From Viscum album (Eukaryota; Streptophyta; Magnoliopsida; Santalales; Viscaceae): a DNA stretch of 64,000 bases. Under the pieces are notes generated by a model. The model was not told the origin of the DNA. It saw only the letters and a program-made list of their open reading frames with translations, and ran no database searches. Positions 1 to 12,598 of this stretch are shown one piece after another. The stretch is from contig OY728145.1 in the NCBI GenBank assembly GCA_963277665.1, positions 953,351,033-953,415,032 of the forward strand, in the 5' to 3' direction. A program made the position numbers and the translations under genes. Positions within the stretch are counted from its first letter, which is position 1; each line of letters begins with the position of its first letter.

Positions 1-1991
1 AACTTGGTCACACATCACCTCAAACTCTGGGTCTCCCCACTGAGACTCCTCCACTTGTTGCAATAGATAAGACTTCATTTTCATCTAATACAGGCATCCT
101 CTATCGCCATCCGTCCTTGCATCCATGTGAAAGGAGACCAATTCCTCCATCGCCTTCCAATCATCTGCCGACTCTCAGACCGCATCCTTCTGTGATATCC
201 TTCTCAAGGCATCGGCCACTACATTCCCCTTCCCTGAAGTGTAGGAAATCTAAAAGCCGTAATCTTGGAGGAACTTCACCCACCTTCACTTCCGCAAGTT
301 TAGGTCCCACTGGGAGAAGATATACCTCAAGATTTTGTGGTCCCTGAAGATCACAAAGCGTTCTCCGATGAGGTAATGCCGTCATAACTTTAGCGCAAAA
401 ACAACCGTTGCATGCTCCATGTCATGGGTGGCATAATTAATATCATGAGGGCGTAGCTTCCTAGACCCATAAGAGATCACCCTTTGTTGCTGCATCAACA
501 GACATCTTGAGGCCTTTCCCGGAATCATCACAGAACACCTCATACATCGCCCCTTCTTCTGGTAGTCTCAGCACTGGGGCACTAACAAGCTTCTCCTTTA
601 GATAGCTAAAGGCTGCCACGCACTGCTCACTCCACATGAAAACCCGGTCCTTCTCGATCAGGGCAGTCAAAGAGGCTGCAACTTAGGAGAAGTTGGGTAC
701 AAACCTCCTATAGTAACCTGTCACCCCAAGGAAACTGCGAACCTCTGCCACATTCTTGGGTGCATCCCACGAAACAACTGCCTCAACCCTTGATGGGTCC
801 ACCACTACCCCCTTCTCGGACACTACTTTCCCAAGGAAGTTTACTTCTCGCGTCCATAACTTGCATTTCGACAACTTCTCGTAGATCTGGTGTTGTTGGA
901 GGACCTCCAAAACTGTCCTCGGGTGCTCCACGTGGTCCTCCTCCGATCATGAATAGACCAGGATATCGTCGATGAACACAAATACAAACTGAACCAGGTA
1001 CTCCCAAAATATGGAGTTCATAAGCCCCATGAACACAGCTGGGGTGTTCGTAACACTGAAAGGCATGACTACGAATTCGAAATTTCCATATCTGTACCTG
1101 AACGTCGTCTTCGGGATGTCTCCCTCTTTCACTCTCAACTGGTGATACCCAGACCACGGGTCGATCTTTGAGAACCAACCTTCCCCTTTCTACTGGTCGA
1201 AAAGATCATCTATCCTCAGAAGAGGGTAGTGATTCTTGACCGTCACCTGATTCAGCCTCCTGTAGTCTATGCACAACCTGAGACCACCATCTTCCTTCTC
1301 TACGAACAAGACTGGAGCACCCCACAGTGACGCAATTTGTCGAACATAACCACTCTTCATCAGATCGTCAATCTGAATCCGCAACTCCTGTAGCTCCGAA
1401 GGTTCCATTCGGTAAGGATCCATCGAAATCGGAAGAGCACCAGGCTGCATGTTTATCCCAAACTCAATATCATGTGGAGGGGGTAGAGTCGTTACCTCCT
1501 CAGGAAAGACGTCCATAAACTCACTAACGATTCCTGGCACCTCCACCATCTCATCATCCACGGACTCTACTAATAGCTCGGCTATCAAGGATAGGAGGGG
1601 TTTCTTCTTGCCTGCTGCCCTTCTGACTGCTCCGCTCGCCAGTGAAAGTAACGCATCGGTCACCCAAGTCTGAGAACACAACCCTTCCTTAGAGGAATTT
1701 GATGATGGCACACACAGAGAATAGCCAGTCGATGACAAGGATGATATTGTATGGATGTATCTGTAGCAGTAGTAGATCCTTGACTGACTAATGTGGCCCT
1801 ATCATCAGTCTGCATCCTCGACAAACATATAACAAGTCAGTCTGACCTCCGACTGGTGTGCTCAACACCAGGGGCATTGGAAGTCTCTCTGAATCTAGAC
1901 CCAAATCACAGGCTAGACTGGGTGCAAAGAAGGAGTCTGAAGCTCTGGTATCGAACAAGGAATGAGCAAGGGTGCTAAACAAACTGATCAT
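1..1991 (-). pseudogene. pol: Element A pol remnant: protease, reverse transcriptase, RNase H
   Basis: Three blocks of the gypsy polyprotein follow each other on the minus strand. Protease (about 1991-1788) has FDTRASDSF where the family has an aspartyl-protease DTGAS motif, so the catalytic glycine is changed. Reverse transcriptase (about 1620-680) keeps [35 protein letters not shown] and the catalytic FIDDILVYS at about 960, then [15 protein letters not shown]. RNase H (about 670-200) has FCDDSGKGL, NYATHD and VADAL, with tryptophan codons turned into TGA. The reading frame changes several times (breaks near 1190, 940 and 675). Sequence before position 200 should lead into integrase but I see no clear zinc-finger motif before the edge. 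Non-functional; family assignment is secure from the RT motifs. Confidence 0.85.
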
Positions 1992-2367
1992 AACTCGAAC
2001 GACCTCTGGTCATGCTGGGACCGCTGCCTCCACGGTGTGTAACTGCCCACGCCCAGCTCCTCTGCCTCTCGGTTGTCGGCCACCTCCCCAACCACGCCCT
2101 GGTCAAGGTCCCTACGGTCGGCCTCCTCCTGCAATGTCTGCTATCAGAGGAGCGGGAGCTCGCTGCCTCTACTGCTGCTGCTATTGGAAGGGCCTAGCTG
2201 GATGCTGCTGCTGGGGCAGGCGTTGGGCCTGTCTTCAACCACCATACTGTACTCGGTCGGGGAACAGATTCCGGAGATGTCCATGGGTCCCACAGACAAA
2301 TCACCTCAGTCTTGGGCCCGAAAGGAACGACCGGGGACCGGGGGACCGAAACTGGAACTGATGTGGC

Positions 2368-3059
2368 CTACTCTCTGCTGGTTGGAACCGAGAGGGTCCT
2401 GATGCTGGTGGTCTGGTGCTGACAGCCTTCCCCTTTGATGATTTCAGCTAGATCCCCTCTCACGATACACCTCAAAGTGTGTGCATCCTCTCTCCCACTT
2501 CGGCCTTCTTCTGAACCTCCAAGTATGTCGGCAGGGTGAAGGGGGTAAGAACATACTAGAGAGAGGGTCGGAGCGCCTCCTCTAAACAACTTTTCCGAGA
2601 CTCTTCGTCTGGAAAGTGGTCCGGAGAAAAATGTAGGAGGTCCTAGAAATTTATTCCCAACTCCCTTACTGACATACTCCCCTACTAGAGGGAGAGTAGC
2701 TCCTTCCTCTTCTCCACCTTCATCATAGAAGAGAGGAATTCCGCCCGGAAAGCCTTCTCGAAAAAATCCCAAGCCACCTCAGCCTCTCTCTTCTCCCCCA
2801 AGCAAAGATTCCACCATTGACGCACTGCTCCCCGCATCTGGATGATGGACAAGGGAACCCAGTACTCAGTCGGATCTTGGATCAAGCCGAAGGCTATCAT
2901 AGGCTCCTCTAACCAACTCTCCGTCTTCATGTCAGAGGTGTTGCCCTCATATTTCTCGAGTGTTTATCACTGGAAAGCCCGAAGTGTCTTCTGCCACTGG
3001 TCATCCTCCTCCTCTCGATCAGCTCTCTGCCAATCATCCAAAGTATCCTTCTGGGCCAT
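2368..3059 (-). pseudogene. gag: Element A gag remnant
   Basis: The frame starting at an ATG at 3059 (MAQKDTLDDWQRADREEEDD) runs into a typical plant gypsy gag core: WLEEPMIAFGLIQDPTEYWV, then RGAVRQWWNLC and WDFFEKAFRAEF, which correspond to the conserved tryptophan-rich retrotransposon gag domain. Stops and frameshifts occur near 2930 and 2690. A degenerate cysteine-containing stretch near 2480 may be the former zinc knuckle, but it lacks the full CCHC spacing. Gag would form the capsid-like particle. It lies between the primer binding site and protease, as expected. Confidence 0.75.
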
Positions 3060-3460
3060 GATCTCTTGCACCACACCAGGTCGCCTCCCAGGTGCCACAG
3101 CTGCAAGGTAAACAAGGAATGTTGAAGCCCAAGTAGTGCAAAATATTGTTCTTAAAAATCATGAAACATCTTATTTATTTCAATTTCCCAAAAACTCATG
3201 AAATATGAGAACACAATTCATTATGATGCATGTACCTTCCCTAGGGTTTCTACCCTGGAATCAGTTTCGCCTCACTTGGTTGTTCGGTAGATCCAATATC
3301 CTTGCATCGGATCACGGGTGGGGGGGGCTAAATTCTCATGTCCTAGCCGGTATTCACGAGCCTAATTCACACACCATGGTCACCCTACACTATTTCCCTA
3401 ACATCCCAGGAAATCCTTACTGTTCCTAACTCAAGACTCCATCCTATCTCTCAAACCCCT

Positions 3461-3472
3461 CCTCTAATACCA
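3461..3472 (-). other. Element A primer binding site
   Basis: On the minus strand this reads TGGTATTAGAGG, one or two changes from the TGGTATCAGAGC complement of initiator tRNA-Met used by most plant LTR retrotransposons. It lies three bases inside the proposed LTR end (TGTGACA on the minus strand), which supports that boundary. Confidence 0.7.
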
Positions 3473-3903
3473 TTCTGTCACAACCCGTCTTCACCAAAAG
3501 GAGGGAAGGGTCAGCAGATTTCTAGGCTCTTCCTTCTTCAAGTTGAAGGGGATATAATGACCCCCAAAACCCGCCTTCAATAGGTCCCATAGTTGAGACC
3601 AGCGCCAAGGGTATAGAATCACTCACTAAATGGAAGGCATTACCCTTTTTTCCTTTTAATAGGATCGAGAGATAAGATAGTAAATCCCACAACACCAAAA
3701 CTACAATTGCAAGTAAATCCAAAACAAAACATTCCCATATGCATGTTCCAAAAGTAAATACCACAAAGTACAATGTGACTACAAAGTTATGTGCCAATGA
3801 AAGAAAAATATCAACTACAACTTTCCCAGATGTCTTGTGCTAGTATGGTCCCGTGTGATCCTCGAAGTCCTCCGGGAAACATAAAAACAGTTTTATATAT
3901 GTA

Positions 3904-3929
3904 GGGTGAGCATACAAGTATCCTCAGTA
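3904..3929 (-). promoter_or_regulatory. Conserved U5 motif in LTR A
   Basis: The minus strand carries TACTGAG, 12 bases, then CTCACCC. The same pair of blocks occurs at the corresponding place in solo LTR B, element E and element G. Its position several hundred bases before the LTR 3' end suggests a role in RNA 3' processing or in the leader; the function is not known. Confidence 0.5.
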
Positions 3930-4174
3930 GGGAAAAACCTAAAGCTCTCATGCACAAGTGGGGAGACATACTAATTCATTGTGAGAAAAGAGATAACCAA
4001 GCACTTAACAAAGAAACTTACCACCCAAGCCTCACCAAGGTACACTCCCCAAATAACACAAGTCAAGTAATATATAATAATAGCACATCGATGTTTGGGT
4101 ACCCCACGCCACTTTCCCACTGGTTATTGAAGACATCCTATGCATCGAACCAATCCTTCCATTCTCACTGCTGC

Positions 4175-4500
4175 CCCATTGCCAAACCCCGCCCGCACAC
4201 ACCTAGGCCATACCCTCACACAGTCCCACTGCCAAACCCCACTCGTAAACACCTGGGCCACAACTGTCTCATGTAACCACAACTGCAAACACCTAGGCCA
4301 GAACAACCACCACCACGCCCGAAGACACATGGGCTAGAAGATCCACTGTCATGCCCGAAGACACCTGGGCCTCATCCAGAAGACACATGGGAAACCACCT
4401 GCCCGCACACACCTGGGACAACCACCACACCATCCTGTCCGAAGATTCTTGGGCTAATAATGGACTTCAGGCCATCACATCCTGCCCTAGGATACTTGGG
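4175..4500. repeat. Tandem array in LTR A, unit about 35-40 bp
   Basis: Imperfect repeats with the core GCCCGAAGACACCTGGGC, with variants such as CACACACCTAGGCC, ACACCTGGGCC and AGACACATGGG, occur about eight times. The array is C-rich and contrasts with the surrounding A+T-rich sequence. Confidence 0.75.
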
Positions 4501-5928
4501 CTATCCGGGAAAGGGAGCATAAAGGAGCTAATAACCAGCCACTCATTGAAGTGTTGGAAAAAACACCCTCCCCCATGAAATGGGGGTGTTTGGCACTAAG
4601 TTCTCAAATTGGGTGTGGTGAGAATAAGAAACAAAAAAACTACAAGTATATGTATAGGTAATAATCACTCACCCAAAGTTTAGGTTTTTCTTCATCCCAC
4701 CTAAAGAACACATTCAGCACCCATGTCCAAGTCACAACCTACACCAAACCAAAACCCTTCTGTCTCATATTTGTTTTCATGAATAGTAATAATTTTAAAA
4801 GAGTTTTCTGCACCTACTTGGGAATCTAGATAGAATAAGCACAAGCCAAGGTACTACCCCATGTTCCCAAAATCCAGGATCCAACGGCCTCTCTACAACA
4901 GAGGATTCCACCCCAATTCGTGATATAAGCAAGATAACCACGCTGCCACAAATTCATAACCAGGGAAACCATGGCAACAGGGGATCCCATCCCCACCCTC
5001 ATCACCCAGTAATCAACCCGTGAAGGAAAATCAGTCAACCACTTCTGCCAAAGCAAAGAAATCCCATCCGGGTATTTTCATATTTAAACGATTTAACACA
5101 CCCCATGATTCCAATTTTGATGTACTTTAACCAGGGTTATCACAGATAAAGGATTAATCCTGGTGCATTCAATTTATTTAGACTAATATTAATAATTAAG
5201 CAATTTCCTTTACAAAACAAGGGTTCACAACCACAATACAATCCATTTAAACATCACCAGAGGTAAGGGTTCGTTATTGCACATAGAAAGACCACCAATG
5301 GACATTATTTTTCAGTAGGTGTATACCCGCACAATTTAGAAATCATTAATCATGGAAGAATAGAAAAACATAGCACCATCATCGGTCACACCCCTTCCCT
5401 TCGTTCTTTAGAATCCGTTTATTATCTTCATTAAACATTGCTTAATTCAATTCTATAGAATCAAAAGCATACCCACCCCACAAGATACACAGAAAGGAAA
5501 GACAAAGGTGAAACCCTACTTGATTAATCGATGATTGAAGTTTATCTTCATCCGGTAGGAACAAAGGATGTGCAATTTATAGGGGTGAGGCCTCGGGAAC
5601 CCAAGGACGAGCAGATGAATCGATGGGAGGGTTATCGAGAAAAAGAAACCCAGGGAGAACCCTTTAGTTTATAAGATCCAGGGATGGTTGAGATATGAAC
5701 GTGAAACCACGAAAGGAGCTAGGTCGTGGGTCGACCGCGCAGCCCCACACGTCATTAAAGGGTCACTGCCTTTAGGGGTGGCTAAACCCGACGCAGATAC
5801 CAGGGTGACTCATTGAACATTTAATTAAACACAATTTATGGGCGTTACTAGGCTATAAAACCAGCTTAAAGGGGTCAAAATAGGGAAATTACGCCAAGGG
5901 ATTCATACTGGAAAACCCGTAGTCAAGC

Positions 5929-6226
5929 TACCGGTAGGCTCTGGATAACGGTAGGCTGAGCTATGGGTAGGCGGCGGCTACCGGTAGGCCGCGCTACCGG
6001 TAGGCTACGGCTACCGATAGCCCGATCGACTGGTAGGATGTGGCTTCTGGTAGACCGAGCCACCGGTAGGTCGAGCTACCAGTATTTGAGCAACCGGTTT
6101 CTACGATACCGGTAGGCTTCGGCTACAGGTAGGCCGAGCTACTGGTAGGCAGTGGCAACCGATAGACCGAGCTACTGGTAGGCCTGCTACCTGTAGGCTA
6201 TGGCTACCATTAGGCCAACCGTGGGT
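5929..6226. repeat. Short-period array of the CTACCGGTAG palindrome in LTR A
   Basis: About 18 copies of a near-palindromic core (CTACCGGTAGG, with variants CTACTGGTAGG, CTACAGGTAGG, ACCGATAG) are packed into about 300 bp, roughly every 14-20 bases, separated by GC-rich spacers such as CCGAG and CGGCT. The core is its own reverse complement, so orientation is undefined. A related array occurs in both LTRs of the unrelated copia element D. Confidence 0.85.
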
Positions 6227-8152
6227 CAAACTTCACCGAGAAGTTGGGATGGCCTCCCAGACCACCCAGAACACCTCAACCACCTGATTTTTACTAAGTA
6301 ATGGTCCTCCAACAACCCATGCCATTACAAGGTGGTACTTCATAGTACGTAAAAAAGTAATAATATTCCCACAGAATGAGAAGTGAGAAGTTATGGGTGA
6401 TATAATGATACCAAATGTATTATAATATCATATATGTCATATATAAACAATAAAAATATTATTATATCCATTTCTAAGATGTGGTCACTGATAAAAAATA
6501 ACATTAGTTTGGGAGGTGGTAGTCTACCGTACACAAGAATTGTGATTTTGATTTCAATTTAAAGAAATATGATATTGTTTTAGGTCATTAAAATGAAATG
6601 AAAAATAATAATTATATGTAATATACTATTAATATTATATGAAAATGAATTCATATGAATTTAAATAGTTCAAGAAGGGAATAATATAAAACACTTGATT
6701 AAGTATGTTACCTATTCGTCATATAACTTTCTTATTTTGGAACCGAAAATATTCAGAAGTTGTATTTATTATCAAATAATGTAGTCATGAATAATAGTTT
6801 GGAATAATGATTGATATTATTTTAGGCCTTGAAAAAATGGGTTTTTTAATCTGTGATGTGGAGAGGAGAGTGGGTGGCCTTTAAAAGGTGATGTGAGTGG
6901 AACATTTTCAAATTTTTATATGAAAATGGTGTCACCATGTTTTTAAAAATTAAAAAGGATCATAAATTGTTCTTTGTAGAATATATATAATACTGGATCA
7001 ATATATGTCAATAAATGTACTATTATACATGTTATCGGTCATTTTTAACCAGTATCATTTACTATAACCCCAAGGTAAACCAATTTTTACGTTAACCATA
7101 GTAAATATTTTTTATTTTTTTACTATTAATTATTGTAAGAATTTTTGTAAAAATTAATAGATAATAAAAATTATACTTTTATAAAAGATTTATTCTATTT
7201 TTTTGTTTTTCATTCATAGAATTGTAAATTTTTAATTTAAAATTAATCCCACAGATGTGAATTGAAAGTAGGTTTCCAAAAAAATGTTCAACAAATAAAA
7301 ACATTATATCATAATTAATTATAAAAATTATTATAATGAACTAAATTTTATTAGTATGTGTATTATTGAAATAATTTTTATTTTAATAACACATTAATCC
7401 AATTTTTATGTTTTGAAAAATATTTTTTAAAATGAAAATTCTTAACAAAAACATGTATTTACACTAACCATCAAAAAATATACCATCTAATGAAATTATT
7501 AAAAATTTATCTAAAGGTAATTTTCATATGACGATATAAAAATGTTATTTATTTTTTAAAAAAATAAATAAAAGTTGAAATATTAAATTTCAAAATAAGT
7601 GCATAAAAGGAGACAAAGCTAATTTTTCAAATAATACATTTTTTAAGAGAAAAATTTATTAAATTTATATATCTTGTTTAGAGAACACAGAAGATGAATT
7701 CTAACCATTTTATTGAATATATAATATAAAAATTCAATTATAATAATTCATCAAATGTTAGTTCTTAAATTTATGTTGTAATATATTTTTTTGCTCAAAT
7801 CTTTTTTCATAAGAGGACTTATTATCTTTTCAAATAGTTATTGTATTAATTGATAATTGATTGGTTAAAAACTAATTAATTTTATAAACATGTTTGTAGA
7901 ATATATTTTTATAATTTATTTATTATATTAATAAATTTTTTATCATTTTAAAGGTGATATATATCTTATTAAATAATAATTTTTATATAGCTTTTCCTGA
8001 TTCATTTAAAATTGGGGTTGAATGTATAAAAATATATTTTCAATTATTTTGTGTGATGTAATATAATAATGGTGTTCTATGTAACAAAAAATATAAAAAT
8101 TGCTACATTTATTTAAAAAATATAAATTTATCCAAAATATTAGGGTGTCACA

Positions 8153-8878
8153 ACTAATAAATATCTCCTTCAGAAAATCAAACACTTCTTAGGAATGACC
8201 ACACCATATGAAGTCTTGTTCCATTATAGTCGAAGCTATTAATGGGGCTCCAATCCAATTCAAATAAATCACCAATCTAACATAATATGAAATAATTAAA
8301 ATTAGATGTAAAATATGTCCCATATTATTTGGTTCATAATAAGAAACAGTTCCTCTAATCATTGATGTATCTACAACCACTGACTTATGAGTCAAAATAT
8401 GTACATGGAAATGAACCAATCAATCACAGAACATGGACATTGAATTTTTTTCATTTAGGCGGTGGTTTCCTATAACCTTTATTATTACTCTAAGGTGATC
8501 ATCATGATCCTCCTATAACTTATAGTAGATCAAGATTATTTAATGAACATAAAATTGAACTACTCTTAGATGTCATGTATTATAGATTTCATGAATCTAT
8601 AGAACATATTTGGTGTGTTTATAAATGAAATGATATAGTTATGAAATTGAAGACACCGTATATAAACATAGTGGATTTTTTTGGAGTATTTTTATCATTA
8701 ATAATCATCTTCTATTTTCTGAACATCAATTTGATCATCCAAACCAAACTAAATCATTTTAGTTAATCAAATAGATCCTTCATCCTTAGAATAAAGTAAC
8801 AATTATTAGCATCCTCCTAATTCAGCCTATAGTGGTCCACCAAAAACCTCATAATATTATATCCATTCAATTGGTACA
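8153..8878. other. Unrecognised A+T-rich sequence between LTR A and solo LTR B
   Basis: This is the left half of the DNA that received solo LTR B. The minus strand is open over 8419-8189 (76 codons), but the protein has no motif I recognise and lacks upstream signals. It may be a remnant of an older element; nothing more can be supported. Confidence 0.4.
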
Positions 8879-10237
8879 TGTAACACCCCGAGCTTCCACG
8901 ATACGCTTCTCATTCAATAATGCAATAGCTTGCATTGTACGCAAGTTCGAGATTCTAACACGCCGCGACCAAACAAAGTAGCTGTTATGAATAGTAATAA
9001 CCACTTTTTAAAATTTTAGAAATATTATATTTCAAAATGGACTTCATTTTTGTGTTCGTAATATCGAAATTATCCTAATTTGAATTTTTTGTAATTTTCT
9101 GAGAACTTTCAATTTTTTATGAATAGTGAAAATTACGTAAAAACAACTTTTTTAATCAAAATAATTTACAGTGATAAATTATACTATTTATTGGTTTTAA
9201 AGTATAATTAGAATATATTTTTACCATTTTATCCAATGGTGGTCATTAAAATTAATTTCACTTTGAAATTTGACATAAACAATTGTCAATCTTTTGATAT
9301 ATATTGTTTCTTAAAAACACGCTATTTGTTGTGACAGTGGGAATTAATTATAAAATTAATTAATGAAACTTATATGTTTGGAATTTTGTAAAACATACAT
9401 CATTTTTGAATTCGGAATATCAATTATAGCTTTGGGTGAAATTTTGGCATTGTTCTGAAAAACTTCAATTTTTTATGAATAATGAAACCACTAAGTGGTA
9501 GTTAAATAACTGATTTTTCGTTTAAATGAAATATTACTACTTCTGTGATTTGATTTTCAAAAATCCGACATACATGGTTTTCATTAGGATGTAAAATTTG
9601 GTTCAATGGGATTAAAATAATTTTTGGTGAATAGTTACTTTTGAGTTTAATTAATCACGATTAGAGGTAATTAGTGTAGTTTAAGGTAAAATAATGTTTT
9701 AATAATATGAGATGAGCTTGACACTTGTCCTACCGTCATTGGATGTGTCATGGCCGACCAAGACAATCCATGGGTCAACTTGGGGACCCCATGGAGCCAC
9801 TTTAGTTGGAAAATGACATAAATACCTTTTATTTAATGTTAAAGTAAAAAATGACACAAACATGAAATGTTTTACTAAAACAATTTTTACATGGGGTTAT
9901 ACAAGTCATATTTTTGACTATAAATAGTAATTGGAATGCTAAAATGATTTCCTAAATCAGAGTAGTTTTTTTATAATTTTTGGACATTAAATAAATAAAA
10001 TTATTTATGACACCATGATGATGCAGCGATTACCTCATTAATTAACGATTTTAATAAAATGAAAAAATAATGTAAAATCCAAGGCTTACACTTGTCAAAA
10101 ACCTATTTAATGAGTAGATTTAGAACCCTTATCACCTTATCCTCGAATTATATAAGTGTGGGACCTCTAAAATCCGAAACTCATTTTATAATAAAGTGAC
10201 TTTTCATTACTTTCCAAGAGTGCCCCTCCTCTCCACT

Positions 10238-10246
10238 TATAAAAGG
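10238..10246 (+). promoter_or_regulatory. TATA box of solo LTR B
   Basis: TATAAAAGG in a C-rich surround, 1.36 kb into the LTR. The same box in the same surround occurs in both LTRs of E, which marks it as the likely Pol II promoter; the U3/R border would be about 30 bases downstream. Confidence 0.7.
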
Positions 10247-10957
10247 CCCCCACCTCTACCACCTCATTCACACTTTCAAGCCATTTGGCTCTACCAACCT
10301 CTGCCCAAATACTCTCCCAACTTCCCTCCCTTACTTATAGAAGCCTCACTTTGGGCAGAATGCTTCCTAAGGAAGCCTTTGGCTCAAATCAAAAGAGTTA
10401 CCCGATTTTAAGGTAATGTCTTCTCTTATGTTATTTTGTTTTATTTTGCTCCTCCAACCCCATAAGCTCTTTTTATTCATTTATTTTGTAACAAAACCAG
10501 TATCCTCAATATACTAGGATGTTGTTATAAGAAGTATTTGAGCTACACATACACACACCTACATCTAATGGTTAAAGAACATACTGTTACTATGGATGGT
10601 GAATTTTTGCCTCACGAAACGATGATTGTTCAACACTCATATAACACCTCTAATGGTGGCCATTATGATGACACTATTTTTATATATGATATATATTATG
10701 TTTTTGTTTTCCTTATGATTTTTTATTTTTCATTTATGTCATACCTTTATGGTTTCCATTATGGGTCAACGCGATATTTTCATTTTCGGAAATGCGGACT
10801 ACCGCCCCCTCAAAGTGATTTGAATCATTAATACCATATGTGGGATGTATAAAGGATGTAGTAAATGGTATTATATGCTATATTATACTGTAATTATATT
10901 ATACATTTATATAATTATAATTTCATTCCATTAAATATGAAATAGAAATGAAAGTAG

Positions 10958-10995
10958 CGTTCATGCGTACGTACAGCTTACCGTCTCCATGAACG
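10958..10995 (+). other. LTR hairpin, copy in solo LTR B
   Basis: Perfect 8-bp arms CGTTCATG and CATGAACG enclose a 22-base loop that begins CGTACGTACAG and ends TTACCGTCTC. The loop matches the loops of the equivalent hairpins in element E, while the stem sequence differs but still pairs. Confidence 0.7.
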
Positions 10996-12020
10996 GTGCA
11001 TTTCATTTCTTACCTCTAAATGTTACGTAATATTATGAATGAATGTATATACTGGATATATATGATATATATATGATATCTACATAATGAATATAATTCT
11101 GGATATAATGTATATTTCACCACATGAACAACTTGTAATTATAATAAGTTTATTGTTGACTCAAGTACCAAATATCGACAAAACGACCGTTATTAACTTA
11201 AATAATTACATAATGTTCATAACATTGTAATAAGTGATATAAAAAGGATAATGAAATTGAAAATGGTTCTTAATAAGGTAGATATTAACTCTATTTTATT
11301 ATTCAGGAGGTTAAAGAACGGTTAAGTCAAGTCGGACACGAGGTAAGGGAATTTCTTAACCCAACTTCCATTCTTTGGGTTAATCTCCTACTTTAAAATT
11401 ATGTCATGATATCATTATGTCTTATTTTGTATTTTTACTTTCTTTATGTGTACCTATAGTGAATACACATATTTTATTTTAAAAATGATCTTTTTAAGTA
11501 CTTCGTCTCAATCTCATTTCATTGAGGCATATTTGTTTTTATACACAACTTTCTTTTATACGGTGTATAAACCCCTTTGACTTTTATGTTTATTCAAAAG
11601 GAATATTTTTTATACGAAGCGTTTTACTAAATGACAAAAAGGGAATGTTTTTCTTTTCATACATATGCGGCGACAATGACTTCTCCGCCGCCGTGACCAT
11701 TATTTGAGTTTCGGCTTCCTCTACAAGCCATCACTTTTTTTTAATGAAAAATAAATACAATGTTTTAACTTTCTTTTATTTCGGTATTGAAAATGGTTTT
11801 GAAAGCGTTTTTATTATATCAATGTGTTGTATTGATATCTTGTGATTGAAATGTGGAAATGTTATGTTTCCTTTATTCATGGTTTATATGATACGATAAT
11901 GATATGGTTTATGAAATGTTTAAACCTATTTATATAAGGAATGCATTGGACTTAATAAGTGATGGGTGGAGCCCACTATAGCTCCTCGTTGCATCGGCAG
12001 GTCTCATGAGACAAACTAGT

Positions 12021-12076
12021 GTCTTGGCACGAGGCCTTGACAAAATCTTATTTGTGGTCTTGGCACGAGGCCTTGG
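12021..12076 (+). repeat. Direct repeat in solo LTR B
   Basis: The sequence GTCTTGGCACGAGGCCTTG occurs twice about 37 bases apart. It sits in the same relative place as the larger 35-40 bp arrays in the LTRs of A, F and G. Confidence 0.65.
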
Positions 12077-12310
12077 CTACGTGGTTATGATAGTCTGGCA
12101 TTATGCATTCCATCATTATGAAAGTGGTTATTGATATTGCATGTGATTATTAGACTAGTAGAATATCCATGTGAATAAGTAAATGGCCTTATCTCATTTT
12201 ACTTTTGCCATATTATGTTGAATTTCATGTTTAAAAGGCTTTTGTTTTAGTTATAGATTGCCTTAAATGTTAATGTTTATTTATGAAATCTTCCGCAATA
12301 TTGTTAACCA

Positions 12311-12332
12311 TACTGAGCATCTGAGCTCACCC
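12311..12332 (+). promoter_or_regulatory. Conserved U5 motif in solo LTR B
   Basis: TACTGAGCAT followed by CTGAGCTCACCC, then a T-rich stretch; the same arrangement occurs in E, G and, on the minus strand, in A. Confidence 0.55.
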
Positions 12333-12598
12333 CTTTCAATGTTTTAATATTTTCCTGGATGTGAAGAAGTATTTTATGAATGACCTGCAGGGATAGATAG
12401 AAGAGGATATGAGTGTGGACTATGAAAACTTTGGTATTACTTTTTCACTTTATGATGTAATGTAAGACTTATGAATGTATCTAGTGTTTCTAAGGCTACT
12501 AAACTAATCTGTCTTTTGAGACTTGATCTTTTGTGATCATGCCAATGTTATGAAGTAATGCACTGACTCCGGGTAGCTAGGGTCGGGGCGTTAGTACA

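Larger units (their letters stand above)
1..8152 (-). mobile_element. Element A: 5' part of a decayed Ty3/gypsy (Tekay-like) retrotransposon, cut by the window edge
   Basis: Read on the minus strand, the order is LTR (8152-3476), primer binding site, gag, protease, reverse transcriptase and RNase H, with integrase and the 3' LTR lying beyond position 1. This order (RT and RNase H before integrase) is that of Ty3/gypsy. The sequence is full of stops and frame changes, so it is a dead copy. The LTR is about 4.7 kb, far longer than most plant gypsy LTRs. No second LTR or target duplication can be checked because the 3' half lies outside the window. Confidence 0.8.
3476..8152 (-). repeat. Element A 5' LTR (about 4.7 kb)
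   Basis: On the minus strand it begins TGTGACACCCTAA at 8152, a standard start for plant gypsy LTRs, and ends GGGTTGTGACA at 3476 just before the primer binding site. It contains two tandem-repeat arrays (5929-6226 and 4175-4500) and a conserved U5 motif at 3904-3929. The part from 6340 to 8152 is extremely A+T-rich with no coding sequence. Small open frames inside it are not conserved in related elements. Part of the length may come from unrecognised insertions, and the second LTR is not visible to confirm the ends. Confidence 0.6.
8879..12593 (+). mobile_element. Element B: solo LTR of a Tekay-like gypsy element
   Basis: A complete 3.7 kb LTR starts TGTAACACCCCGAG and ends GGGGCGTTA. It is flanked on both sides by GTACA (8874-8878 and 12594-12598), a perfect 5-bp target duplication. 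No primer site, coding region or second LTR lies next to it, so it is the product of recombination between the two LTRs of a former full element. It is related to the LTRs of E and F: same start, TATAAAAGG followed by a CCCCCACCTC-type pyrimidine-rich stretch, the hairpin with CGTACGTAC loop, and the U5 motif. Small open frames inside it are not coding. Confidence 0.9.

Noticed and set aside
10538..10831. 97-codon open frame in solo LTR B
   Set aside because: It lies in the transcribed part of an LTR, is not kept open in the related LTRs of E and F, and includes the repeated hairpin-unit region.
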